Below are positions 55,901 through 64,000 of a stretch of 64,000 nt of DNA, in pieces. Position 1 is the first letter of the stretch. Every line of letters starts with the position of its first letter. The notes below the pieces were generated by a model, which was not told the DNA's origin, did no database searches, and was given only the letters and a program-made list of their open reading frames with translations. The stretch is from the NCBI GenBank assembly GCA_032209605.1, contig JASFXZ010000003.1:36482762-36546761 (forward strand), in the 5' to 3' direction. The position numbers and the translations under genes are program-made. The stretch is from Mactromeris polynyma. Its lineage: Eukaryota > Mollusca > Bivalvia > Venerida > Mactridae.

Positions 55901-58900
55901 CTAATAGCTTGAAAAGGCACTTCATGCCACTGGTAGTTTAATAGTATGAACATGAAAGCCTATTACATAAAATATCGTATTGTTATCAGAGGTGAACTTT
56001 TTATCTCTCATCGGCAATGAACATTCTTCCGGTACCCGGTATAATTTAGAGGCTTTTGTAGGCGTTTTGTAGACATTTCATCATTTGATATATAAAAAGA
56101 CAAGAGAAAAATATGGGACTATGGGAAAGTCCTGTTTCGTGATTTTACTACATGTATAGATAACTTACATGAGGAGAAGGGAACAATTGCTTTAGGGGCA
56201 GCTAGGATCAAGTTTGAAGTGATGAACTGTCACAAATACATATAGGCCAGTGAAAATAAAAAAATGGGGGAAACAATTCACAAAAAAAATTTTGGTGGAT
56301 TTGAGTAATATAAGATATTATATTACAGTACAAAATACCTGAAGTATAGAAACATTGTATCGTGTGAAATATGATTTTTGGGGAAAAAACTTTAACAAAA
56401 AATGATATTTTTTAATTTGCCTATTACTATCAAATATATGTCAAATTTTGCAATAAAACTACCAGAATTACATTATTTAATAGATATTATATTACAGTAC
56501 AAAATACCTAAAGTATAGAAACATTGTATCACGTGAAATATGATTTTTGGGGTAATATTTAACAAAAAATAACAAAACAAATGAGAATATTTGGAATTTG
56601 CCAATTACTATGTCAAATTTTGCAATAAAAGTACCAGAGTTACTGTATCTAATAGATATTATATTATAGTACGAAATGCCTAAAGTATAGGAACATTGTA
56701 TGGTGCAAAATGTGATTTTTGGGGTAAAACTTGAAACTAAATAACAAAAATATTTTGCAATAAAACTACCAGAATTTCTTTATTCAATAGATATAATATT
56801 ACAGTACAAAATACCTTATGTATAGATACATAGTTTCACAATTAATTATGTGCATATTTTTCCTCCTATTTTCCACTGGCCCAATAAATATTTGGCAAAT
56901 TCCAGAAATTCTTACTTTCATACTTTAGTTTGTAACATTTTACCCAAATAATAACCTTACTCACTGTGATATTCTGCACCTGAGGTATGTTGTACAGCAG
57001 TTTAATAACTGTTAAATACAGTTATTTAGGTAATTTAATGCTTAATGTTTTCCAGTTATTGACAAACTCCCGACATTCCCACTTTAATTTGTTTATTTTT
57101 TCACCATTTTACCCAAAAAATCACAGTTCATAGTATATGATGCAATATAATTTCAGCTATTCTGGTATTTTTATTGCTAAATTGATTTTGATATAGACAA
57201 ATTCCAGAAATTCATACTTTTGTTTGCTTTTACTACATTTTACCCAAAAAATCGCATTTCGCACCATTGGATTTTCCTATACTTTTTCCCATACATTTGG
57301 ATCCGATGTCATTGTTAAAAACATTAACTCGCGGCCAATGTATCGGAAATAGTTAAGCTCAATAACTAAATAAAAAATAAGACATTTCTAACATTGATAT
57401 GTTGTAGATTACGAGAAAAGAAATGTCGGGTGTGTGTTAATGCTTTTGTAAAAAGAATGGCTACTAACATAGAAACATTTTTGCCTAATAACGTGAATTT
57501 GGAATAACATATTCTGTTGAAACTTGGTATACTACAACCGTTTACGGAGATATAGTATTGGATTGCAATAGTCAATGTCACAGAAACGAAAGAAAACTGA
57601 TACATTGAGCCAGGAATGAGATATTGCGACACATGTCTGAGCGTAGGTAGCATACGATGAGAAGAATATTGATATTTCATATAAAGTATATGGGGCTAAT
57701 GGCCATCTATAAGTAGAAACATGTACATAGAGTATACTGAATATGGTTTGATACCCAATATAAAACATTTGTCATTTGCTGTATACTAACTGTTTGATAT
57801 GTTGTGACCTGAAAGTGGGGACAGCTATGTCATATTGATACAAGCATATATTTCACAAGGCCCCAAACACATCATATACGTGTTATTTCATGTTATATAG
57901 TTAATTTAATCAAACAAAGAAATATACCAATTTTCTGGTTACCATGAGCATGTTTTTCAGCAGAGCCGTACCAACATGGCTTTGCTATTTGCATATCAGT
58001 GTTGTGTAAACCAATCATACCTTAAGTTTAACCACTAAACCAACTTCTCTTCTACCGATCAACGTTTGTAAAGCGGATTTGTTAACCTTTCGATTAGGGG
58101 TACGTTACTTTACCGAAATCCATTTTGGATATGGATTGATCAGCAATCGTAACATGTCGGCAATTTTTATGTTGAACAATAAATCTTAACTTTCAAATTG
58201 CGCCGACCATCTTTTTTAAAGATATTTCTTGTTGTATTATAAGTTCTAAAGATATGCCTGGCACATCTGAACAGACCATATTTTAACGGGCTTCATCAAG
58301 TTTTGTTGCTACATTAGCTAAGACATCAGAACAAGAACAATGTATTACCGATTAAAAAATACTGCTTTTCTTTTATGTTACAATCGGACAAAACTAGTAA
58401 AAACCGCGATTGGTAAAAAAACTAATTTGTAGATATTACGAACTTCTTTCTTTTAAAAAACGCAGAGGAAAACATTATTCGTGTATTTTTATAATGTATT
58501 TGTATTGATGGTTCAACGATATGAAGTATATGTTCTATGAAAAATCTCGAGAAATGAAAAAATAATGTGCAAAATATCATATTATTCATAACATATGACA
58601 ACAATCTAGTAAATAGGGATAGTGTAGTTCTCGATTTAATAATGATATACTAACATAAATTATTTATTCGGGCAATACACGACATAAAAACTGTGTGGGG
58701 CATAAAATAAAAAAGAAACATAGGTCATTATTTTGAAATGCTGCGTACAATTATAAATAAAATGACGTGGTGCTTAGAAACAAAATGTAAATATAATTAA
58801 AACAGGAATATATGCTATAAGCTATAATACACATTTTTGTTTCACTGTTTTACATTCTGTATCAAGCTCCTCATTTTAAACATATACTGTGTAACTTCTT

Positions 58901-59065
58901 TGTAACTAATGATAGTATATGGTTCCACAGTATTTATGTTATTTTAATGCTTCTTTTCAAAATAGCGAGATAAATAATATGAATCTATAGTAAAAGTTCA
59001 AAATTATATGGACATACCTTTAAAGTATCCCGAAACGATTCCGACCTGCGATTTGGATCTGCCAT
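36733..59065 (-). CDS. DEG/ENaC-family sodium channel, gene 2 (14 exons, 696 aa)
   Basis: Paralogue of gene 1 with the same 14-exon layout and phases. Exons: 59018-59065, 52533-52666, 51932-52082, 50892-51604, 46928-47008, 46391-46482, 45539-45702, 45077-45166, 44450-44579, 42785-42860, 42467-42524, 40802-40902, 38519-38600, 36733-36903. The assembled frame is open and all splice sites are GT/AG. It has FPAISICNMN after TM1, the CxxxC...CSC and CDCREPC blocks, SDIGG at 646-650 and GAS at 657-659. Odd points: His-Ala instead of His-Gly at residues 24-25; a 237-residue finger insert with its own Ser/Tyr repeat; and loss of the CxFxGxxC cysteines, as in gene 1. Introns have been colonised by a LINE, mariner, SINE and MITEs. 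Codons are intact, so the gene is probably functional or recently so. Confidence 0.92.
38043..38455 (-). mobile_element. tRNA-Arg-like SINE in gene 2 intron 13
   Basis: The right end on the minus strand is a tRNA-like head: GTGGCTCAGTGGTTAACGC, ACG anticodon position and GGGTTCGATCCC. The body contains TATAGCGCCCGTTTCATGCG, and the 3' tail is an ATT microsatellite at 38043-38055. The pseudogene has the empty site (ACATTTAGATAGAGCGG near 30897-30913), which shows at most a 2-bp AT duplication. Confidence 0.9.
38731..39562. mobile_element. hAT-type non-autonomous element, 832 bp
   Basis: Ends CAGGGTTGG and CCAACCCTG are inverted. The flanking 8-bp duplication CTTACCTG lies at 38723-38730 and 39563-39570. 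Subterminal words such as GGCAAAAACTGAAAAA recur inverted. The pseudogene intron has the empty site (CTTACTGGGGCTTATTC). No transposase is encoded. Confidence 0.92.
39571..40801 (-). other. Gene 2 intron 12, remainder
   Basis: Aligns with pseudogene intron sequence from 31120 to 32390. No gene seen. Confidence 0.6.
40903..42466 (-). other. Gene 2 intron 11
   Basis: The right part (about 41980-42460) contains words such as CACTCGC and ACTAAACAACTCGCGTATA in loose repetition and matches 32650-33060. A segment at 40970-41970 has no counterpart in the pseudogene. No gene seen. Confidence 0.55.
42467..47008 (-). CDS. Gene 2 exons 5-11: extracellular domain
   Basis: Exon 5 46928-47008 (DDLFLIATFAGQTQ, cysteines missing), exon 6 46391-46482 (DYGNCYTLAAPKY), exon 7 45539-45702 (TTGYGARVVLHEP, SPGTETNIGLK), exon 8 45077-45166 (SRLGPPHGQCDTG), exon 9 44450-44579 (ACYEFCRMKATIVECSCLPP), exon 10 42785-42860 (KGTFVCDCREPC), exon 11 42467-42524 (MSSTYWPTHDYM). 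Lengths of all seven equal those of gene 1, and the frame is intact. Confidence 0.92.
43435..44248 (-). mobile_element. mariner 5' fragment in gene 2 intron 9
   Basis: The terminal repeat TACGAGGGGTTATCCAGAAG runs in from 44248. An open frame from 43893 encodes MASEEILKQRAAIRFCVGL, GRPASKSN, the helix-turn-helix ATIHELCDDLDMGYGTVHRI and SARWVPRLLKDYEMERR. It then stops near 43435, before any catalytic Asp, so only the DNA-binding half remains. Confidence 0.88.
47150..50357 (+). mobile_element. Non-LTR retrotransposon (LINE), dead, in gene 2 intron 4
   Basis: Opposite strand to the host gene. Endonuclease parts: LNILTWNVTGIM and GISEHWLH (47460-47590), FMGDFNANLNS and SRHRPI (47630-48150). 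RT parts: KGKACGPDGVMYEHL (48900-48965), NYRPITLSSSIVKVYELV, FLDAKQAFDRVWHDG, QGTRQGGKSSPLLYLVFINS and VADDMVL (49040-49650). A C-terminal CKTC...CDC knuckle lies at 50100-50155. Frame changes or stops occur near 47595, 48466, 49000 and 49754. The clade is not assigned; it is distinct from the CR1/L2-like LINE. Confidence 0.85.
50892..51604 (-). CDS. Gene 2 exon 4: 237-residue Ser/Tyr-rich finger insert
   Basis: Same place, phases and flanking motifs as gene 1 exon 4, but different repeats. In order: DEELRRKRRE (RRKRR at 116-120) and RRMRR at 123-127; a charged spacer; FIRPTRAVKDDE at 214-225; RRRER at 237-241; two diverged copies of a unit of about 24 residues that pair a DSxV motif with SMSSS and SYYSSSSSS; a Tyr/Asn/Trp stretch; and WEQRAEDVKTTFRNTT at the end. 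An ATG further upstream in the same open frame lies in the intron. No known domain is recognised. Confidence 0.87.
51932..52666 (-). CDS. Gene 2 exons 2-3: TM1 with altered His-Gly motif
   Basis: Exon 2 (52533-52666) encodes NAESSSLHAIPKIVSSRQ and a TM1 from KVLWCLLFCATFSVL to LVNLF. Gly of the His-Gly motif is Ala, codon GCA against GGA in gene 1. The donor is AA/GTTAGT. Exon 3 (51932-52082) encodes TYYSYPIQTSVSLQF and FPAISICNMNMVRKS and ends NGVP before GTAAGA. Confidence 0.92.
53008..53350. mobile_element. Inverted-repeat MITE, relative of 3931-4330
   Basis: The left end GATTGTAATGGATACTGACA and the right end GGGTGTAAATACTCATTTTA are inverted relatives, sharing the ACTCAAATCTCAAAT word of the family. 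Lies in intron 1 of gene 2. Confidence 0.7.
53359..53626. mobile_element. Inverted-repeat MITE, relative of 7424-7832
   Basis: TGCCCCATTTTCACAAATAA at left and TTGATCCTTAGTGAACACGG at right match the ends of the element in gene 1 intron 11. The interior is diverged and shorter. Confidence 0.6.
54903..55157 (+). repeat. Dispersed repeat of about 265 bp, copy 2
   Basis: Shares GTATCAGTGTTGTGT, GCGCGGATTGGTAAAC and CCATTTTGGATCTGGAGT with the copies at 1027 and 57961. Confidence 0.8.
56245..57290. repeat. Foldback element with internal tandem repeats
   Basis: GGCCAGTGAAAATA at 56245 is inverted as TATTTTCCACTGGCC at 56868-56881. Between them a unit containing ATTATATTACAGTACAAAAT recurs with spacings of about 169, 172 and 135 bp. 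From 56895 to 57290 the same words appear in reverse complement (TTTTACCCAAAAAATC, ATTCTGGTATTTTTATTGC), so the whole can fold back. Confidence 0.75.
57961..58212 (+). repeat. Dispersed repeat of about 265 bp, copy 3
   Basis: Shares GCATATCAGTGTTGTGTAAA, CCAATCATACCTTAAG and CCATTTTGGATATGGA with the other two copies. Same orientation in all three. Confidence 0.8.
59018..59065 (-). CDS. Gene 2 exon 1: short cytoplasmic N-terminus
   Basis: It encodes 16 residues, MADPNRRSESFRDTLK, then a GTATGT donor, in phase 0. It aligns with both ends of gene 1 exon 1 but lacks its middle. Intron 1 is about 6.35 kb and repeat-rich. Confidence 0.85.
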
Positions 59066-62000
59066 TTTGGAGTATTATTTGATATAAGAATGTTACAATT
59101 GTTAAATCTACATTATCAATCGACTTCGACTCTCTTGATCATCAAGCATAATATGGAAGTGCTTCAATGCATTTTATCGATTTCAAAACACCGTAGCTTA
59201 ATGTAGAGAAGGCAAATACGGGTAGATGGCAATGTTGCAGTTAGCTCGCGTGTGGAAGAAATAGTTACGGGTGAATGTAGAGGTCAGCGATGGTCAGTCG
59301 TCTGCTTTTCCTCAACATTTGCTCAAGCGACATCTCCTCATGAACTGCAGTAGCGGTATCATGTAAACCTTATTAATATATAATGGGTAGTTCACCACGA
59401 TATTTATACCGATAAAACTTGATGTCTGCAGAACTCTGACATGACAATGGGGATTAAGATTCCTTCAATTATTCTCCTCTGAACGCAAGGCGAGAAATAA
59501 AAATAAGTGTGTTGTATCCAAATTATTGTTACCCTCTACACAAAAAACAAAGTGTAAGCTCACCGGCAATGGAGTCGGTTTTTGCTTTAAACCTTCTCAT
59601 CTGAAACCAAAGGTCAGAATTCGAAGTTGATTGGTGATAACCTTCTATATCAGCTGCTTAATGTGAAGAGCTGATTGCATTACATCTCGCATATTTCTTC
59701 CCGAGACATCGAAATTTAAACTTCTGCTGAATACAAACAACGTTGTCTATGTCGCTTAGCAACGACGTTACATGAACTTGATTCTTGTAGAAATTATGTG
59801 TACATACATGTATATGCAACCATTTTTAGAAGTGTGTCGCTGAGTATTTACCGGTCGTATTCATCACGGCTTATATTGTTTACTCCATTGTTTAAAGGAC
59901 AATGCATGAATGCAACCGTGATTAACGCGCGTGTGAAATGACCGATGGGATTAAGTGTAAGCAGACGTTTAATAGATTAATTAACTATACAATATCACAA
60001 ATTATTTTGACATTATCACATGCAATGATGAAACACTTTAACAGTAGATTAATTAACGGGTTTATTATGGCCTTTACGTATTGATGTGTTAGGTAAAATG
60101 TACGGGTATTCCGGTATTTTGGTAGTATTCCGGTATTCCGGTTAGTCGTGTGACCGTAACTATCCATGCTAGTTTCCACCGATTAAAATGCATCTAAAAG
60201 AAGAGAACTATGGAGTTTGTCCTTCATTATTTGTTTCATAAGATAATGTGTTGGTTATTAATGGCATATCATAATATCGTAAACGCACGTCTTCATGTTG
60301 CTCCGCTGAATGTTCAACGACGTAGAAGCTACGATAATTAAGGGGCAGGCAATTAATAGACTCACATCAATATTTAGAAGCTCATTATAAGAATGAGGCA
60401 TACTTTATATTGAACAGTGTCGCTCAAGACTGAAGATCGAATTTCCTTAATTATCCAGACTTAATTATTCTCCCGGCTTAACAATATTGTATCATTTTTG
60501 TTTCTTGTGCAATAGAATTGTTTTATGAACACTCGGATGATGACAGGAAGCACTGATTGGATGTATATTGGATTCCAACTGGGGCAGACAAAGAGAAATG
60601 CAGATTATGGGTCTGGACAAGATTGATATCTAGATAGTGCACACAGGGGACAATATTGTTTTGGCCTATTGCGTAATATTATATAATTTGTCCGAGCCAG
60701 AACTGGCCTTGTTTCTTTAAGCATAATTTCTGGATTTTTTAGAAATACATGTATGTGTTGAATGATTAATTGATGATTTGAGATATAATCCTAATATTGT
60801 AATGTCTGTTCACTTTCTAAATTATTTATTAAACAGACTATTTTGTCAATTTCAAAAAATTTTTTTACCACATGGACTTTTAACAAATATTTTTGATGTC
60901 AGATTATAATAGACATTACAAATTATCCTTATATTATCCAAAAGATGTAAATTTTGTGCATTTATTTGTGGCTGTAGTATAAAATATGTCCATTCCAATA
61001 AGACGCTTAGCTATGATGTTGATTTTTCTTTGATAATTTTTGGTCTGTCACAGACGGTTTTGAGTATTTCTTTCTTATCAGTAAACCAGACAGGCGTAAA
61101 AGAGTCAAAGTTTGATCACAACGATAATTCAACGCAAAATCGCTTGGAAGATACTCCAAAATTACATTACGTTTATTATTGTCGGTCGCCATTTTGTAAA
61201 GCGCTTGTCTAACGTAGTTACAACGAGCACTTGTTGCTAAGGTGGGCGTGGCTACAGTGCGTTTGCGGAAGGGTCAATTCGAGGAATAAGGTACTTTTAG
61301 GTTATTTGTTTTACCATTGGGATTACGATGAAACCTTAATTCACAAAATCGAACTCCAAATGTTTTTTCTTTATGATAATAATACATAATGTTTTAACCG
61401 TTTATCGGATAAATAGATCTAAGAAGCCCGAGGCTACATGTTAATGTGTTATACCAGTTATCAATCGGTGATCATCGGAAAATTTACGATCACTTACGGA
61501 TCTACATCGACTGGATTTATCTGATAAGCAATATTATTGGGTATGGTACCCCCGCTATACAAACGAGGGGGACACCCCGTCCTTGTACCTCCCCAGTCGT
61601 GCGTATCATCAAAAACAGCCCAGCTACGGCCCTGACTCCACTTGATGTTTTATAAACAGAACTTTCATACTCGGCACAATTATAAAAAAAGATTGTCGGC
61701 GTCATAATTATGGACATTTTATTATTTCATTAATTGAATTTTGTATTATTATTATTATAATCTGTATTTCACATGTCATTATTCTGTGCATGTAATATTT
61801 TGATTCATCCCCGGAGGACTATTAGTGAGTTATATTGGTTACTGTTGTCTGCAGACTAGATTTGCTCTGCAAGAAACCGACGTATTCAAATATGTTTGAA
61901 CAATACGACCACGTTGATGATGATAGTTCATTATTGAGTGTACGACATTCGAAAAATACAAAACTCAATACTGTAAAAATGATTGACAATGTCGTATGGC

Positions 62001-63198
62001 AATCGCACATACAAAGAACACTGCCACCCAGAAACCACCAACAGACATGAATATATATATATGCATAAAGGGATATGATACAAACAGACATATTAGTGAG
62101 CATAGGTGTATAACCGTGTATCAATCAGTGGAAAAATCGCCACGGGTTGTTTTAGCCATGTTGAAGGTGCTCCGAACCTCAAACTTATTTTACAACAACC
62201 CAAATAATACAAACGGTGTTAATTACTACATAAATCCCACCGGTGGACAAAAACACAACATAACGGACAACAACATGCAATATAATGAATATAATACTAT
62301 GAAACAATAGACCATTGAATCAGGCTGAATTGTATTTATTGACTTATCGAAAGCTAGGACATTTTAAGGTCATTAAGTACACGATAAGAAAGACATATTG
62401 CAAACATCAGACGCTTTCCTTACGTTTCGGTGTTTAAGAGAGATCGCCATTATAAAGTATTGAACCCATCATGTAGTCGCGCAAGCAAATAGGTAATGGT
62501 GGTGGCCGACTGTAAAGGGATCGACCACCAAACATGCAGTGCGTTGCAGCAGTATGACTTTATCATGTCTCTACACAAAATAAAATGTTTGGTGTTTTCA
62601 ACAGACAAGACTGGACACACGAATGTCAAAGGATCTTAAGATGTGTATACCACATCACCATTTAACTACGGATACGAACTACCCCAACCGTTTCGCATAT
62701 GTGCCATTAAATATTGCAATCACTAATAACACGCAGATGTCTATGATATAATTTCGAAACTGTTTTTCGAAGTTTATCATATATGTAGTCTTGTTTTAGG
62801 AACTATTCATTTCAACAAGAATTCCGAATATTGAAATCATCAATAGACGTACATGCTCTAGCAAATGTTGCGAAGTATAAAACCCGTAAACTGTAGCACG
62901 AGCCGCTTTTCCATTCAAATAAAGATACACGTACAAGTGATTCATAAAGTCAAAATAATCCCTTAACACAGATGTGGTAAGTACCTTTATCATCTTAACT
63001 AGGTAAGATGCTGAAACGTCCGAACTATTGACTTTATTTAAATGAATGTCTTTAGGGTAGATGGATATTGATCAACGTGATGTACCGTTAAAGGCACTAG
63101 TAATAGTGTACACATAAAACGAGATGTGTGAAATTACAGCAATGACATGATGGTCATATAGATATACATATATGCAAGAACCATGAAATGCACACCAA
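59066..63198. other. Region upstream of gene 2
   Basis: Must hold the gene 2 promoter, but none can be placed. A small TATTCCGG tandem lies at about 60105-60142 and a palindrome GGGTATGGTACCC at about 61540. Open frames here have no recognised family. Confidence 0.45.
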
Positions 63199-63919
63199 AA
63201 CCAGGGATAACACAAAAAAGAGAAACAATATTCCTCTTATTTCCATCGTGGTCCCTGTTATTGGCGGCATGACACAGAAAGTCATGTTAACATGATACAA
63301 TTAATAAATTAATGATCACCGAAATGATCATTATATCAAAGAACAAACTGAGATCATGTTATGAGTTTGAAGTGTTACACAGTTGAGGTTAACATTTAAT
63401 TATATCACAGTATCGGTTAATTAGTGCATCACAGTTATGGTCAGCATTAAAATCACAGAGATAAATCACAAAATATTGAGTACATAAAAAAATATTACTT
63501 AAAATATAAGGAATTCAATTTAATTAAAACTAACTGGCCATTAAGTGGATTTTGATGGCATGTTTGAACTTACAAGGAGACTTAATATTCCTTAGACTCT
63601 GGGGAAGACATAAAACAACACCATTGAATACAAAAGATTTTCTACCGAAACCTCCTACCTTGGACAACGAGTAACGCCCAGTGTCAGTAAATGTGTAATT
63701 TAAACTGGAATCGAGAGATTGTGCAGTCACCCTAGACCTTGTACAGCGATCGTGCACCGACCGTGCCCAACTTTTATGTACAAGACAGAGAGTGAGCTGA
63801 TCAACCCTCTTGGAAACTGGTAACCAGTTCAAGGACCCAAACTGCTCTGGACCTATATTTGTGATGCTATCCAAGTTTAAAACAAAACGAATAAGTTTAT
63901 TCTGAGTACATTGAAGCAT
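63199..63919 (-). mobile_element. LINE 3' fragment, same family as 18895-22165
   Basis: The 3' region word AGGGATAACACAAAAAAG is identical to that at 19042. A minus-strand frame from 63919 encodes NKLIRFVLNLDS, LNWLPVSKRVDQLTLC and GGFGRKSFVFNG, matching the C-terminal part of the first LINE (NKLIRFVLNLENR, LNWLPVCKRVEQIILC). It is 5'-truncated near 63917 and lacks the RT core. Confidence 0.85.
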
Positions 63920-64000
63920 GGTATATACCGTTAGTAGAACTATCTGCCCTTCGATGTCGTCATCAGAGGATAAACTATAACGGTAAAATTCAGAGCGCGA

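Larger units (their letters stand above)
52667..59017 (-). other. Gene 2 intron 1
   Basis: A 6.35-kb intron holding two MITEs, two copies of the 265-bp dispersed repeat and a foldback tandem-repeat element, listed separately. The remainder (53627-54900, 55158-56240, 57295-57960, 58213-59017) is AT-rich with no gene recognised. Confidence 0.7.

Noticed and set aside
56245..57290. CRISPR-like regular repeats
   Set aside because: Units are long, diverged and unevenly spaced, and the sequence is eukaryotic intron DNA.

Overview
The window is animal nuclear DNA. It is AT-rich, carries spliced genes with many short exons, and is dense in decayed transposons. Two short interspersed elements have bodies of a kind I associate with bivalve molluscs, so a bivalve or other lophotrochozoan is the best guess. 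Nothing in the window fixes the species.

The main content is a tandem family of DEG/ENaC (amiloride-sensitive, ASIC/ENaC-type) sodium-channel genes, all on the minus strand. Gene 1 (5253-23069) and gene 2 (36733-59065) can each be assembled by hand into 14 exons with GT/AG junctions and matching intron phases. They give open products of 866 and 696 residues. Both keep the FPAISICNMN motif after the first membrane segment, the cysteine-rich extracellular blocks, the SDIGG pre-pore motif and the GAS selectivity filter. Between them lies a truncated third copy (29515-33098) that keeps only the last four exons and has frame-breaking lesions. Its 3' side resembles gene 1 and its introns resemble gene 2, so it looks recombinant.

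The most unusual part is exon 4 of both genes (14372-15537 and 50892-51604). It adds 388 or 237 residues to the finger region of the extracellular domain. In both genes the insert starts with a polybasic RRKRR site, carries a conserved FIRPTR block, has a second dibasic/RxxR site, and then runs into a Ser/Tyr-rich low-complexity domain that ends in a conserved Trp-containing tail. In gene 1 the domain is a 25-residue tandem repeat (75 bp, about 6.3 copies, with a 150-bp higher-order pattern). In gene 2 it is a different, shorter Ser/Tyr duplication. Gene 2 also changes the His-Gly gating motif to His-Ala, and both genes lack the cysteines of the usual CxFxGxxC motif.

The rest is mobile or repetitive. 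From left to right: a mariner transposase relic (1-968); a 5S rRNA-derived piece (2157-2274); inverted-repeat MITEs; a CR1/L2-like LINE nested in a broken mariner in intron 1 of gene 1 (18437-22510); a SINE and intergenic DNA (23-28.5 kb); a possible solo LTR and nested tRNA-derived SINEs (33.3-36.4 kb); a tRNA-Arg-like SINE and a hAT-type MITE whose empty sites survive in the pseudogene copy (38-39.6 kb); a mariner 5' fragment (43.4-44.2 kb); a second, dead LINE in intron 4 of gene 2 (about 47.15-50.36 kb); foldback and dispersed repeats in the large intron 1 of gene 2 (52.9-58.2 kb); and another 5'-truncated LINE of the first family at the right edge. I found no CRISPR array, intact transposase or convincing functional tRNA gene.
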